Source: Fulvitalea axinellae (GTDB taxonomy: Bacteria; Bacteroidota; Bacteroidia; Cytophagales; Cyclobacteriaceae). From it: 64,000 bases of DNA. The position numbers and the translations under genes were made by a program. Within the stretch, counting starts at the first letter, position 1. The number at the start of each line of letters is the position of its first letter. Positions 36,301 through 45,568 of this stretch are shown in pieces. Below the pieces are notes generated by a model. The model saw only the letters and a list, made by a program, of their open reading frames with translations. It had not been told where the DNA came from and made no database searches. The stretch covers positions 245,147 through 309,146 of the forward strand of contig NZ_AP025318.1 of assembly GCF_036492835.1 (NCBI RefSeq), read 5' to 3'.

Positions 36301-38175
36301 ATGAGTGTAGACCAAGATAAGAAATTCAAAATACTGTTGGTAAGCGTGATCATAATTGTGGGGTTTGAGATTCTAGACCTATTTGATATTCGTTTGCCCG
36401 AAAAAATTGCCCCGTTTTTCTTTGGCGGAGCTATCCTTATTTTTGGAAACGGAGTATTGCTCAAAGGAGCGAAGGCACTTTTGAAATTCAATTTCAAAAG
36501 CATTAATCTTTTAATGGTTATTGCGGTTGCGGGAGCATTCTATTTAGGGCAATATGTAGAAGGGGCCGTGGTCATCCTAGTTTTTTTGTTGGGAGAAAGG
36601 CTGGAAGATATTGGCGTTTCGCAGAGTAAATCGGCTTTGGAAGCCTTGGTGAAAAGTAGTCCGAAAACGGCTATTTTGGAAGAAGGAACAAGTGTGCCAG
36701 TCGGAAATATTCAGGTTGGGCAAATAATCTCTGTCAAACCCGGTGAAATGATGCCTTTGGACGGCGAAGTAGTCGGAGGGGAGACAAGCGTGGACGAGGC
36801 GAACATTACGGGCGAACCATTGCCAAAAGACAAAACGGTGGGAGATCCGGTATTTGCGGGAACACTCAATAAGCAAGGTTTTGTGAAAGTAAAGGTGACC
36901 AAGAAGCATGAGGACAGCACCTTTTCCAAGATTATCAAGATTACGTTTGAAGCGTCGGCGAATAAATCGGAAACGCAGAAGTTCATAGAACGATTTTCAA
37001 AAGTTTATACGCCTTCGGTTGTTGTTATCGCCGTTTTGCTGGTTGCCGTTCCGGTGTTAGTGTTTGATGCCGGATTCGACAAATGGCTGAACCAAGCGAT
37101 AACCATTCTGGTGATTTCCTGCCCGTGCGCTCTGGTAATCTCGACTCCCGTGGCGGTTTTTGCGGGAATAGGGAAGGCTTCCGAAAAAGGCATAGTTATC
37201 AAAGGCGGAAAGTTTTTGGAGCTTTTGGGACGTGTTAAAGCGATTGGGTTTGACAAAACACGCACCCTGACGTACGGTACGCCTGTCGTTACGGACGTTT
37301 TGGCTTATGGGATAGATGACGAAACATTACTTTCTTGCTTGGCCGGAGCGGAACAATTCTCTGAGCATCCTCTGGCAAAAGCGATAGTGGACGCGGCCAA
37401 AGACAAAGGATATAAGATTCACCCCGTAGAGAAGTTCCACAGCGTGGTGGGAAAAGGAGCCAAAGCGGTTTGTAAAGTTTGCGAGCACAAAAATATCAGA
37501 GTCGGTAATCTGGACTTTATCCAAGAGACGAATAAAGTGTCGGATAAGGTAATCGGGGACATAAACAGATTGCAAACCGAGGGAAAGACGGCGGTGGTAG
37601 TAGTGCTAGGAGACGAGGTTCGGGGTGTTGTAGGCATTACTGATGAGATAAAACCAGAAAGCGCCGACATGACCTCTGAGCTTGCCCTGTTAGGCGTATC
37701 TTCAGTAATGCTTACCGGCGACCATAAGGACACGGCCCGTTATGTGGCCGAACATGTGGGAATCAAGGAATATTACGCAGGCCTGTTACCCGACGAAAAA
37801 GCCGATAAGGTGAACTTGCTGAAGCGGGAATATGGAGAAGTAGCCATGGTGGGAGATGGCGTAAACGACGCGCCGGCATTGGCCCTGGCCGATGTCGGGA
37901 TAGCGATGGGAGCCGCGGGAAGCGATACGGCGATAGAAGTGGCGCCAGTGTCATTGTTAAATGACCGGCCGTCGTTGATTCCTTTCTTGATTCGCCTTGG
38001 TCGGAAGATGAACCGGCGGATAAAAATCAATACGGTAATGGCCGTAAGCGTGAAATTATTGTTTTTGGCATTGGCTTTAGCGGGGTTGAGCAATCTGGTG
38101 ATGGCAATCTTTGCGGATGTCGGGGTAATGTTAATCGTTATAGCGCTTAGTCTGAGGTTGCGAAAATTTTCCTAA
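36301..38175 (+). CDS. heavy-metal P1B-type ATPase with DKTRT in place of DKTGT
   Basis: The 624-residue protein is a metal-exporting P-type ATPase, probably Zn/Cd/Co group. It has no N-terminal metal-binding domain and begins almost at once with membrane helices. Seen are TGEPLPKDK (actuator), SCPCALVIS with Cys274-Pro-Cys276, SEHPLAKAI (HP motif), VMLTGDHKDTARYVAE and MVGDGVNDAPALALADVGIAMG (hinge). The phosphorylation motif reads FDKTRTLTYG with Asp318 and Arg321; the invariant Gly of D-K-T-G-T is changed, codon CGC. That could reduce or abolish activity, or could be a sequencing error. The gene lies directly right of the origin with no ArsR/MerR regulator nearby. Confidence 0.93.
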   Translation: MSVDQDKKFKILLVSVIIIVGFEILDLFDIRLPEKIAPFFFGGAILIFGNGVLLKGAKALLKFNFKSINLLMVIAVAGAFYLGQYVEGAVVILVFLLGERLEDIGVSQSKSALEALVKSSPKTAILEEGTSVPVGNIQVGQIISVKPGEMMPLDGEVVGGETSVDEANITGEPLPKDKTVGDPVFAGTLNKQGFVKVKVTKKHEDSTFSKIIKITFEASANKSETQKFIERFSKVYTPSVVVIAVLLVAVPVLVFDAGFDKWLNQAITILVISCPCALVISTPVAVFAGIGKASEKGIVIKGGKFLELLGRVKAIGFDKTRTLTYGTPVVTDVLAYGIDDETLLSCLAGAEQFSEHPLAKAIVDAAKDKGYKIHPVEKFHSVVGKGAKAVCKVCEHKNIRVGNLDFIQETNKVSDKVIGDINRLQTEGKTAVVVVLGDEVRGVVGITDEIKPESADMTSELALLGVSSVMLTGDHKDTARYVAEHVGIKEYYAGLLPDEKADKVNLLKREYGEVAMVGDGVNDAPALALADVGIAMGAAGSDTAIEVAPVSLLNDRPSLIPFLIRLGRKMNRRIKINTVMAVSVKLLFLALALAGLSNLVMAIFADVGVMLIVIALSLRLRKFS

Positions 38176-38280
38176 AAGCATCAGAACAGGCGACGCTTGG
38201 CGCAATATGCGTTTTTTACGTACATTTGGTTTCGTGCGGAAGTTCCGGATCGTGCCGGATTTTCCTTTGAAGGAATCGAT

Positions 38281-40794
38281 ATGGCAATTTTGAGGATATT
38301 ATTTTTTGTGTTCCTGTATACGGTGCCTTTTTTCGCTTGGTCGCAACTCAAACCGAGATTGGTGGACGAGCAGACGGGCTATCCTTGCAGAAGTGTAAAA
38401 CAGATTAAGGAAGATAAGAACGGAAACGTCTTGATCGCCACCACCGGCGGTTTGTTGCTTAATGACGGCGACAGTACAAGACTGCTGGCGGATTCTCTTT
38501 CCTTGAGTTTTTTGTGCCCAATGCCCGACGGAAGCCTTTTGATGGGCGATCAAGGAGGAAAATCGTTCTTGATGAACGAGAGCTACACGGAGATCAAAAA
38601 ACTGAAATGGCCGTATCTGTCAGGAAAGATTTCGTTTTGTGAGCTTCTAGCGGACGGCTCACTGGTGTTGGGAAGCCCTAGAGGCGTTTACCGTGTAAAA
38701 TCCGGCCCGAAGGGGGAACTGGATATCCTGAACACTTTGCAACGCGGAAGGTACAAAGGTTTGGCCATTGGCCCGAAGCCTAAACAGAGGATCTGGTATG
38801 CGTTAGCGGAAGGAGGGGTAAGGCGCCAGAAACCGGGCCGAAGATCCTTTTTGGTAAACCGGGGCGATTATCAAGGCATTCATGTCGCCGGGGGAAGCGT
38901 TTACTTGCACAATGAGGGGTTAGTCGAGAAATGGAGCGAAAACGGCCTGACGTTGCTTAAAAAGGTGAATACGGGCAAAAACATCACCTGTATGCAGGCC
39001 GTGGGAGATTGTTTGATCTTCGGCACGAAAAGAGAAGGCGTATTTTTTATGGATCTCTCAGTTTTGAATCCTGTTCCCGTTAATTTGGTTAGGGAAGATT
39101 ACGCCAGTTTTTTTAATAAGAATATCAACTGCATTTTCCGCGACAGTTCGGGAGCCGTTTGGGTGGGAACGGAAAAAGGCGGAACGATGGTGTTCGATTT
39201 CCATTACAATTTTTTCAAGCATTACCGTTTTGAGCAAGCCACTGAGCAAAGCGACAATTTCGTTAACGGAATTTATGCGGACAACCGCGGTTTGGTATGG
39301 ATAGGGACCTCTGGCGGAGGGCTGAAATACCTTGACAAGAAGGAAGGCATAATCCGTAGCCTGAAAGCGGAGAGGATGCCTAAATTTATCGAGCGGATCA
39401 AGATCGATAATACAGGCAGCCTTTGGATCGGGCCCCGAGGGCCGGGCTTGTATCATTATAACGTCTCGTTCGCCGAAAACAGGCCTTCATTAACTCTAAA
39501 TGGGGTTTATGAAAATAAAAGATCTTTGTTTTTCATGCATCAGATGGAAGATGGTCGGATGCTGGTCAATTATGCTGACGGCCTGAAAACTTTTGCGTTT
39601 GACAAAGGTGCTGTCGCTTCCAAAGAATATCAGACATTGGAGGAAGTACCTGGAATCTGGAAAACTTTGATCACCAGTAAAACTCCTGTCGGGTTTTGGG
39701 AGAAAAAAGACGGGGAGTATTATTCGATGAATAGCCTTTCCGTGGAATCGAGGCGGAAAGGACAAGTTTGGATTCGAAATGTCAAAGGCCTCGGCCTGTA
39801 TGATATAGAAACAGGGAACGAGTTGGAAGCGCATTATCCAATGAAAATCTATCCGCAGTTTGCTGGCTTGGGCAAGGATTCAGTCGGGCGCCTTTGGTTG
39901 CCTAGCAGAAGGCACAAAGGGCTCTACATGTTCGTTCCGGAGATAGAGCTTTTCCAGTTTTTCGAACTGTACGGCTCCGCCAACGCAAGATCGTTTAACC
40001 GAAAGAAGCTGACCACCGCTCCCGACGGGACTATTTGGATAGGGTCAAACGAAGGCGTCTGGTGCATTGTGCCGAACCATTTACCAGCCACAAAGCCGGC
40101 GATAAAATACAGCTACAACAGTTCGGATAGTCTTGGAACTGTTTCGGTACGGGTGAAAGGCCATGCGCGTCGCGCTCATATGGGATTCCGCTACCGGATA
40201 ATGCCGGGCGATACCATTTGGAAATCGGTTAGTAAAGCCAGCACTACGCTTAAGCTTCAGAAGAAGCCCAAAAAGGGAATGTGGGTTGAACTTGAGCCGT
40301 TTGACGGTTACGGAACCAAAGGTGATCCAGTGCGTGTGGAATTAACTACCCCGCCATTTTCCGTTTGGGTTTATAGCGCCGTAGGCGTCGGAATCCTGTT
40401 ATTGGTCTTGGGCGGAACTTTCTGGAAGAAACGATCGGACAACAAAAATGTGGACTCGTTAGAGCCGGAAAAGGAAGATCCGTTGCTTTCCAAAGTCAGG
40501 AAAATAGTGGAAGAGAATCTGGAAGAACCTGATTTCTCTACAGTCGCGTTGGCCGAAAAAATGGGAATGAGCCGTTCGGGCCTCTATCGGACTATGAAAG
40601 AGAGGGCAAGTATTTCACCGTCGGAGCTGATCAAAGACATCAGAATGGCCAAAGCGAAAGAGTTGTTGGAGAATGAGAAACTGAGCGTAAAAGAAATAGC
40701 TTTCGCTACAGGGTTCAACGATCCTTCGTATTTTTCAAGGTGTTTCAAAAAGCATTTCGGGTATTCTCCCGGTCGCGTTAAGGAACAGCAATAA
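38281..40794 (+). CDS. one-component sensor: beta-propeller, membrane helix and AraC-type DNA-binding domain
   Basis: The ATG at 38281 gives 837 residues and a signal-anchor (MAILRILFFVFLYTVPFFAW). The extracytoplasmic part has two-component-regulator propeller repeats (GNVLIATTGGLLL, AVWVGTEKGGTMVF, LVWIGTSGGGLKYL, TIWIGSNEGVWCI) and a Y_Y_Y-like strand domain. One membrane helix lies at about 697-718, and an AraC/HTH_18 domain follows (FSTVALAEKMGMSRSGLYR, IRMAKAKELLENEKLS, IAFATGFNDPSYFSRCFKKHFG). Classical hybrid sensors of Bacteroidota have a kinase and receiver between membrane and AraC part; here both are missing, so binding outside would act directly on DNA. The target genes are unknown; it is followed by a 603-residue orphan. 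Confidence 0.9.
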   Translation: MAILRILFFVFLYTVPFFAWSQLKPRLVDEQTGYPCRSVKQIKEDKNGNVLIATTGGLLLNDGDSTRLLADSLSLSFLCPMPDGSLLMGDQGGKSFLMNESYTEIKKLKWPYLSGKISFCELLADGSLVLGSPRGVYRVKSGPKGELDILNTLQRGRYKGLAIGPKPKQRIWYALAEGGVRRQKPGRRSFLVNRGDYQGIHVAGGSVYLHNEGLVEKWSENGLTLLKKVNTGKNITCMQAVGDCLIFGTKREGVFFMDLSVLNPVPVNLVREDYASFFNKNINCIFRDSSGAVWVGTEKGGTMVFDFHYNFFKHYRFEQATEQSDNFVNGIYADNRGLVWIGTSGGGLKYLDKKEGIIRSLKAERMPKFIERIKIDNTGSLWIGPRGPGLYHYNVSFAENRPSLTLNGVYENKRSLFFMHQMEDGRMLVNYADGLKTFAFDKGAVASKEYQTLEEVPGIWKTLITSKTPVGFWEKKDGEYYSMNSLSVESRRKGQVWIRNVKGLGLYDIETGNELEAHYPMKIYPQFAGLGKDSVGRLWLPSRRHKGLYMFVPEIELFQFFELYGSANARSFNRKKLTTAPDGTIWIGSNEGVWCIVPNHLPATKPAIKYSYNSSDSLGTVSVRVKGHARRAHMGFRYRIMPGDTIWKSVSKASTTLKLQKKPKKGMWVELEPFDGYGTKGDPVRVELTTPPFSVWVYSAVGVGILLLVLGGTFWKKRSDNKNVDSLEPEKEDPLLSKVRKIVEENLEEPDFSTVALAEKMGMSRSGLYRTMKERASISPSELIKDIRMAKAKELLENEKLSVKEIAFATGFNDPSYFSRCFKKHFGYSPGRVKEQQ

Positions 40795-40956
40795 TATTTT
40801 GGTTTGGAATAAATAAGAAAGGATCGGCATCCATTTATGTCATTATTTTGCGCTGAATTTTGTAATTTTTAATGAATTCCATTCCTGATATTGCTTTTGG
40901 GAACAGCCCTTTTCGCCATTTCGTTCAATGCGGGAGGGGAAAAGGAAAGAAGGGGC

Positions 40957-42768
40957 ATGGGAGTATTCGATATTCTTTCAAAAAAGAGAAGAAACAGAGG
41001 GGGAGCGGGTAGCGATGGCGTCACGATGAGTGACGGCAGGGCCGAAGCGAGCCAACAGGCCGACTGGCAAGGGATGATGGGGAAAGGTCCCGTACAGGCT
41101 ATTTTCGGCGATAAAATAAAACGCTGGAAAGCCTCCCGCGAGTGGAAAAAACTCAATAAGGATATCAAGAATGGCCGAACCCCGTACGTTCCGGGTTTGG
41201 ATATCCGGGCTGAGAATTTCTCTGAAGAACCTGAGACTGAAGAAGTACCCCAGCAACAGGTTTACCCCGGCCAATACAACGCAGATTATTATGCACAAGG
41301 CTATGGGTACCACCCGCCCTACGATTATGGGGCCTATACTTATCCGGCTTTTTACAATGGCTACCCCATCACCGAACAGCCCGGACAGCAAGTAGGCGAA
41401 TATCAGCAACATGCGCCGGAAGGCTATCAACAGGGATACAATTATGGAGAATATATTTATCCGCCGTATCAACAAGGATATCCTGTAACCGAACAGCCAA
41501 CCGACGTACCATATGAACAGGCCGATTACCATCAACAAAATGTGGAATATGGCCTGCCTTACCCAGAGCGGCAACCCTTTTTCCCACCTGATAACCCAAT
41601 AGAATACACCCAGCCAGCGCCAGTACTTCATCAACCCGCTGTAGGCTATATGCCTCCGGAAGCAATGATGGAAAGATATCAACAGGGATCCTCGGAGCAA
41701 CAGCAAGTATTCCCGATGGAAGGTTATATGCCCCCGGAACAGGAAAGTATCAGGACCGAAGAACCGCCTCAGGAGTCTTCGCCCACCGCTCCGGAATTCG
41801 CTCCTTCCGCACCGCCACCGGCGACAACCACAGGGGAAATTCCTGATTTGGCTACGGCTATAGCGCTCAGAAATTCGGAAATAGAAGGTTCCGTAAACGT
41901 TTATCAGGAAAATGAGGAGGTGCAGGAACAACTGGCCATATTGGAAGCCGTAGCTTCTGACCGTGGGCCGGGCGTTACAACATCAGTTCCTCCGGTCACT
42001 TCAATTCCGGCTAATATCGATAGAGAAACTACGGAAGACGATGACCAATTGAGACTGGCCGAATCTCTTTCCAGAGTTCAGTTGGGCGTGGACGCCGAAC
42101 GGCAAGATATGGCCTTGGATGATGACCAGCTTCGCCGTTTTATCGAACAAACAGGAATTGACCACCAAGCGAGTCAAGTAGCAGGTGGCGGAACGCAAGT
42201 CAATACTTCAGAGCCTGTTCCTGACCAAACGGAGATAATGCCTTCCGCGCCTTCCAGAAGCGAAGGTGTGCTTACGGCATTGGAATCTAGCGGACCTGAA
42301 AAAGAAGATTATAGGCAACTCCTACAGCCGTTCTTGGTGCCAAGGCGTAAAGAGACTACCGAGGCGTTGAATGAGTATGTTTTGACTCCTAAAGGCCAGG
42401 AATATTTCAAAAAGCGTGACGACTTAGTGATGTCTTTCAATATCCCGCTCTTCGGATTGGTTGAGATTGCCGAAAAAGCATTGGAGGGAGGAAATGACTA
42501 TACGGCAACCGTAACACAAGTGATGGTGCATTGCTGGGAAGCGTACGGCGATCTGTTGGACAAAGGTTATATTGACGAAGGAAAAGGCTTGTCACTAATT
42601 GCTCATGTGGCTAGTTACAAAGGGCTTTTAAAGCAGGAAGCCAAGTTGTTGGAAAAGCTGAAAGAAGCGCCATCCACACCAACCGAAGCGCCTTACCTGA
42701 CTAGAGTGGGAAAGAGTAGTAGAGACAGGCGTTCGAATGGTCATCTTCCAAATAGGCTGGTTTATTAA
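40957..42768 (+). CDS. orphan protein with P-V-Q-A box and long P/Q/Y/E-rich region
   Basis: The ATG at 40957 has an upstream GAAGGGG and gives 603 residues. The basic tail (MGVFDILSKKRRNRGGAGSD) leads to GKGPVQAIFG with Gln at residue 47. Residues about 85-290 are extremely rich in Pro, Gln, Tyr and Glu, with degenerate repeats (YPAFYNGYPITEQP against YPPYQQGYPVTEQP, and GYMPPE twice). DDDQLR occurs twice near residues 360-400. The last 140 residues look folded and helical (LFGLVEIAEKALEGGNDYTAT, VMVHCWEAYGDLLDKGYI). No signal peptide or membrane helix. The start, tail and box match the other orphans; the body has no family that I recognise. Confidence 0.72.
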   Translation: MGVFDILSKKRRNRGGAGSDGVTMSDGRAEASQQADWQGMMGKGPVQAIFGDKIKRWKASREWKKLNKDIKNGRTPYVPGLDIRAENFSEEPETEEVPQQQVYPGQYNADYYAQGYGYHPPYDYGAYTYPAFYNGYPITEQPGQQVGEYQQHAPEGYQQGYNYGEYIYPPYQQGYPVTEQPTDVPYEQADYHQQNVEYGLPYPERQPFFPPDNPIEYTQPAPVLHQPAVGYMPPEAMMERYQQGSSEQQQVFPMEGYMPPEQESIRTEEPPQESSPTAPEFAPSAPPPATTTGEIPDLATAIALRNSEIEGSVNVYQENEEVQEQLAILEAVASDRGPGVTTSVPPVTSIPANIDRETTEDDDQLRLAESLSRVQLGVDAERQDMALDDDQLRRFIEQTGIDHQASQVAGGGTQVNTSEPVPDQTEIMPSAPSRSEGVLTALESSGPEKEDYRQLLQPFLVPRRKETTEALNEYVLTPKGQEYFKKRDDLVMSFNIPLFGLVEIAEKALEGGNDYTATVTQVMVHCWEAYGDLLDKGYIDEGKGLSLIAHVASYKGLLKQEAKLLEKLKEAPSTPTEAPYLTRVGKSSRDRRSNGHLPNRLVY

Positions 42769-42795
42769 AATTTAAGTTACTCGTATGTTGCGAGA

Positions 42796-42985
42796 CTCTA
42801 AAAGCAGATTGCCATTCCGAATGCCGTATTAAGTGTTCCGATTGGGTAAAATGCTAGTCCGAATGCCATTTTGATCAGTCCGATTGGGTAAAATGCTAGT
42901 CCGAATGCCATTTTGATCAGTCCGATTGGGTAAAATGCTAGTCCGGATACCAATTTGAGCAGTCCGATCGGGTAAAACACCTGTT
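42796..42985. repeat. 42-base tandem repeat made of two related 21-base halves
   Basis: Units begin at 42838, 42880, 42922 and 42964 with CCGATTGGGTAAAA, exactly 42 bases apart; the last is degenerate and a partial unit precedes the first. Each unit has two halves of 21 bases that both start CCGA and end AGT. A 21-base period equals two helical turns, as in protein-binding iterons. Confidence 0.85.
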
Positions 42986-43290
42986 GAGATGGCAACTTTA
43001 CCTGCAAATTCTTTGGAAAATTATACAATGATTTGGATAAGTGATGCAGAATAGGCCATTTAACCCTGTTGAGACGGGGTTTTTACCTGCAAAGAGGGCT
43101 TCCGAAGCTGTTTGAACCTGTTTGATATCAGTTAGGACGGGGAAAATAGCGTTCAGGTATTTTGACTTCGAAAAAATATTTCCAATTCAGAAGCATATCG
43201 GTTCAGGTTGGTTATCATCCTGATTTTTGTGCGTTTTGGGGTTTACTGACTACATAATTCTTCCTTTCTATCTGGAGAAATCCCATTTAT

Positions 43291-43302
43291 GAAAACGTTT
43301 TC
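43291..43302. promoter_or_regulatory. LacI-type operator candidate upstream of the amylase-like gene
   Basis: GAAAACGTTTTC is a perfect 12-base palindrome with a central CG, as in LacI-family operators, about 95 bases before the GH13 start. No LacI-type gene is in the window, so the regulator would be elsewhere. Confidence 0.45.
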
Positions 43303-43395
43303 GTAATAAAATCTTCACTATTTCCGCACATTTTTGCCGAAAAGGGTACTTCCGACGTTCTTTAGCCGGTGAATGTAAACCAGAGGATAAACACC

Positions 43396-45201
43396 ATGAG
43401 GAAAGTAGCGATATCAGCCTCTTTGTTGGCCGCTTTGGCCATGGGCGCTTGCGGAAGCTCCGACAAAGAAACCAAAACCGAGGAAATTTCGAAGATCACG
43501 ACTGCCAGCAGGGTGAAGCCCGACCAGAAGGTGGTGGTCTACCAAATGATGACGCGCCTTTTCGGTAACCAGACTACGACCAACAAGAAATACGGTACGA
43601 TAGAGGAAAACGGAATCGGCAAATTCAACGATATCACACCCAAGGCTTTGGAAGAGCTCAAAAAGCTCGGCGTGACCGACGTTTGGTACACTGGCGTATT
43701 GGAACACGCCCAGATGGAGGACTTCACGGCTCACGGCATATCGCTCGACGATCCGGACGTGGTGAAAGGCCGTGCGGGCTCGCCTTACGCTATCAAGGAT
43801 TACTATGACGTGGATCCTGCTTTGGCCACCGATATCGACAAGCGTATGGAAGAGTTTGAGGCTTTGGTAAAAAGGACTCATGACTTGGGCTTGAACGTGT
43901 GGATCGACTTTATCCCGAACCACGTTGCGCGTAACTACGTTTCGGACGCCAAGCCTGAGGGCGTAGAGGACTTCGGCGCGTCGGATGACAAGTCCGGAAA
44001 ATTCTCGGCCCAGAACAACTTCTACTACTTCCCGGGCGAAACGCTTGTGGTTCCTGCGGAAAACAACCCGCTGGGCGACTTGAGCTTCAAGGGCGAAGAC
44101 AATAAGTTTGACGAAACTCCGGCCAAAGCCACCGGCAACGACGTGTTTACTTCGAAGCCGAGCATCCATGACTGGTTTGAGACAATCAAGCTTAACTATG
44201 GCGTGGATTATCAAAACGGAAGAACCAAACACTTCGAGCAGACGCCCGACACTTGGAACAAGATGCGCGATATCTTGGCTTACTGGGCCGGAAAAGGCGT
44301 GGACGGTTTCCGTTGCGATATGGCCGAGATGGTTCCTGTTGAATTCTGGGGCTGGGTGATCCCGCAAATCCAGAAAATCAATCCGGATATCAAATTCACG
44401 GCTGAGATTTACAATCCTAAAGAATATTACAACTACATCAATAAAGGTAAATTCGATTACCTGTACGACAAAGTGGACCTGTACGATACGCTTAAGCACG
44501 TAATGCAGGGACACGGCAGCACGGACAACTTGCCGGAGATCTCGGAAAGGCTTTCGAACGTGGCGCCGCATATGCTCCGTTTCTTGGAAAACCATGACGA
44601 GCAACGTATCGCCACAGGCGAATTCGCCGGCGACGCCGAGCTTGGACGTCCTGCTTTGGTGGTTAGCTCATTGCTCCAGAAAGGACCGATGATGGTTTAC
44701 TTCGGACAGGAAGTGGGCGAGCCGGGCGCCGGCGACGAAGGTTTCGGCGGAGAAGACGGCCGTTCGACTATCTTCGATTACTGGGGCGTACCGAACCATC
44801 AGCGTTGGATGAACGGTGGCAAATTCGACGGAGGTCAGTTGACCGAAGCCGAAAAAGCCTTGCGTTCTTACTACGCCAAAGTGCTTAACGTTACCCGTAG
44901 CGAATCGGTATTTGCCAAAGGCGACCTGAAGTTGATCCACGCCCTCAACCGCGAGGCGGATCCTAAAGGATACACTAACAAGATGTACACTTTCGTTCGT
45001 CAGGACGACAAGGACCAGGTGGTGGTATTCGCCAACTTCTCAAAAGACCAGAAATTCGACGGGCAAATCGTATTGCCGAAAGAACTGGCCAAAGACGGCG
45101 CTTACCTTGATCTGTTGACTGGAAAAGAATACGGAATGAAAGACGGAAAAATCGCCGTGAAAGCGGACGGCTTACAGTCTTTGGTTCTGAAAAGAAAATA
45201 A
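43396..45201 (+). CDS. GH13 alpha-amylase-family lipoprotein
   Basis: The ATG at 43396 gives 601 residues and a lipobox (AMGAC, Cys19) followed by GSSDKETK. The TIM barrel carries the four GH13 regions: WIDFIPNHVARN, GFRCDMAEMV with the nucleophile Asp308, FTAEIYNP with acid/base Glu337, and FLENHDEQRIA with Asp401. A beta domain closes the protein (VFANFSKDQKFDGQIVLPKELA). It should hydrolyse or rearrange alpha-glucan or a related alpha-glycoside at the outer membrane or in the periplasm. It opens the carbohydrate cassette 43-55 kb. The exact specificity is not evident; spacing between regions is typical of maltodextrin-acting enzymes. Confidence 0.94.
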   Translation: MRKVAISASLLAALAMGACGSSDKETKTEEISKITTASRVKPDQKVVVYQMMTRLFGNQTTTNKKYGTIEENGIGKFNDITPKALEELKKLGVTDVWYTGVLEHAQMEDFTAHGISLDDPDVVKGRAGSPYAIKDYYDVDPALATDIDKRMEEFEALVKRTHDLGLNVWIDFIPNHVARNYVSDAKPEGVEDFGASDDKSGKFSAQNNFYYFPGETLVVPAENNPLGDLSFKGEDNKFDETPAKATGNDVFTSKPSIHDWFETIKLNYGVDYQNGRTKHFEQTPDTWNKMRDILAYWAGKGVDGFRCDMAEMVPVEFWGWVIPQIQKINPDIKFTAEIYNPKEYYNYINKGKFDYLYDKVDLYDTLKHVMQGHGSTDNLPEISERLSNVAPHMLRFLENHDEQRIATGEFAGDAELGRPALVVSSLLQKGPMMVYFGQEVGEPGAGDEGFGGEDGRSTIFDYWGVPNHQRWMNGGKFDGGQLTEAEKALRSYYAKVLNVTRSESVFAKGDLKLIHALNREADPKGYTNKMYTFVRQDDKDQVVVFANFSKDQKFDGQIVLPKELAKDGAYLDLLTGKEYGMKDGKIAVKADGLQSLVLKRK

Positions 45202-45568
45202 TGCCTGCGACTGCAGCGGTCGCTCATTGGTTTTGTGTGGATTTGCCCTCCCGGTTTCGGAGGGCGTTTTTTTTGTTTGAGAAACCGTACTTGTTTCTAG
45301 CGGCGGAGCTGGCTGGTGACTTTACGGTATTTTTGGGTCCGATTCGTTTTGCGAGTGTGGCTATCGTGCTAAAATTTTGGCAACTTGCGGGCTTTAACCT
45401 TTGATATTCCCGGCTTGGAGGGCTTTCTCGCACAATTTGGCCTTTGTGGCTTTCGGCGTTTCTGCTAAAAAGGATAACTTAGGTATAGAAATTCTTTACG
45501 GCGATTATGGCGGAAACCCGGTCCGCGCTTTTTGTCGCCATGTGAACGGGATTGAATTGCGATGAGTT
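45202..45568. other. intergenic region with terminator before the sensor gene
   Basis: About 365 bases. A strong terminator ends the GH13 gene at 45245-45274. The rest has no clear gene; a promoter for the sensor is expected but no clean TAnnTTTG is seen. Confidence 0.5.
45245..45274 (+). terminator. intrinsic terminator after the GH13 gene
   Basis: GCCCTCC pairs with GGAGGGC over a seven-base loop, followed by eight T. Confidence 0.9.

Larger units (their letters stand above)
42769..43395. other. long intergenic region with direct repeats
   Basis: About 625 bases between the P/Q/Y-rich orphan and the amylase-like gene. It holds a 42-base tandem repeat (42796-42985), a 29-base imperfect direct repeat sharing CCTGTTGAGA and TACCTGCAAA (near 42980 and 43065), and a LacI-type palindrome (43291). 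A minus-strand open frame through the repeat exists but starts with TTG and is not counted as a gene. Confidence 0.6.

Noticed and set aside
36132-36320. Small plus-strand open frame within the origin
   Set aside because: It lies in the A-rich stretch next to the iterons and overlaps the ATPase start in another frame; no coding signs.
42796-42985. Possible CRISPR array
   Set aside because: The units are contiguous tandem repeats with no unique spacers, and no cas genes are near.
42798-43028. Minus-strand open frame of 76 codons with FYPIGLIKMAF repeats
   Set aside because: It starts with TTG, has no signal of translation and follows directly from the 42-base repeat, whose length keeps any frame open. 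I treat it as a repeat array, not a gene.
43414-44604. Minus-strand open frame of 396 codons opposite the amylase-like gene
   Set aside because: Antisense of the four conserved GH13 regions; an effect of codon bias.
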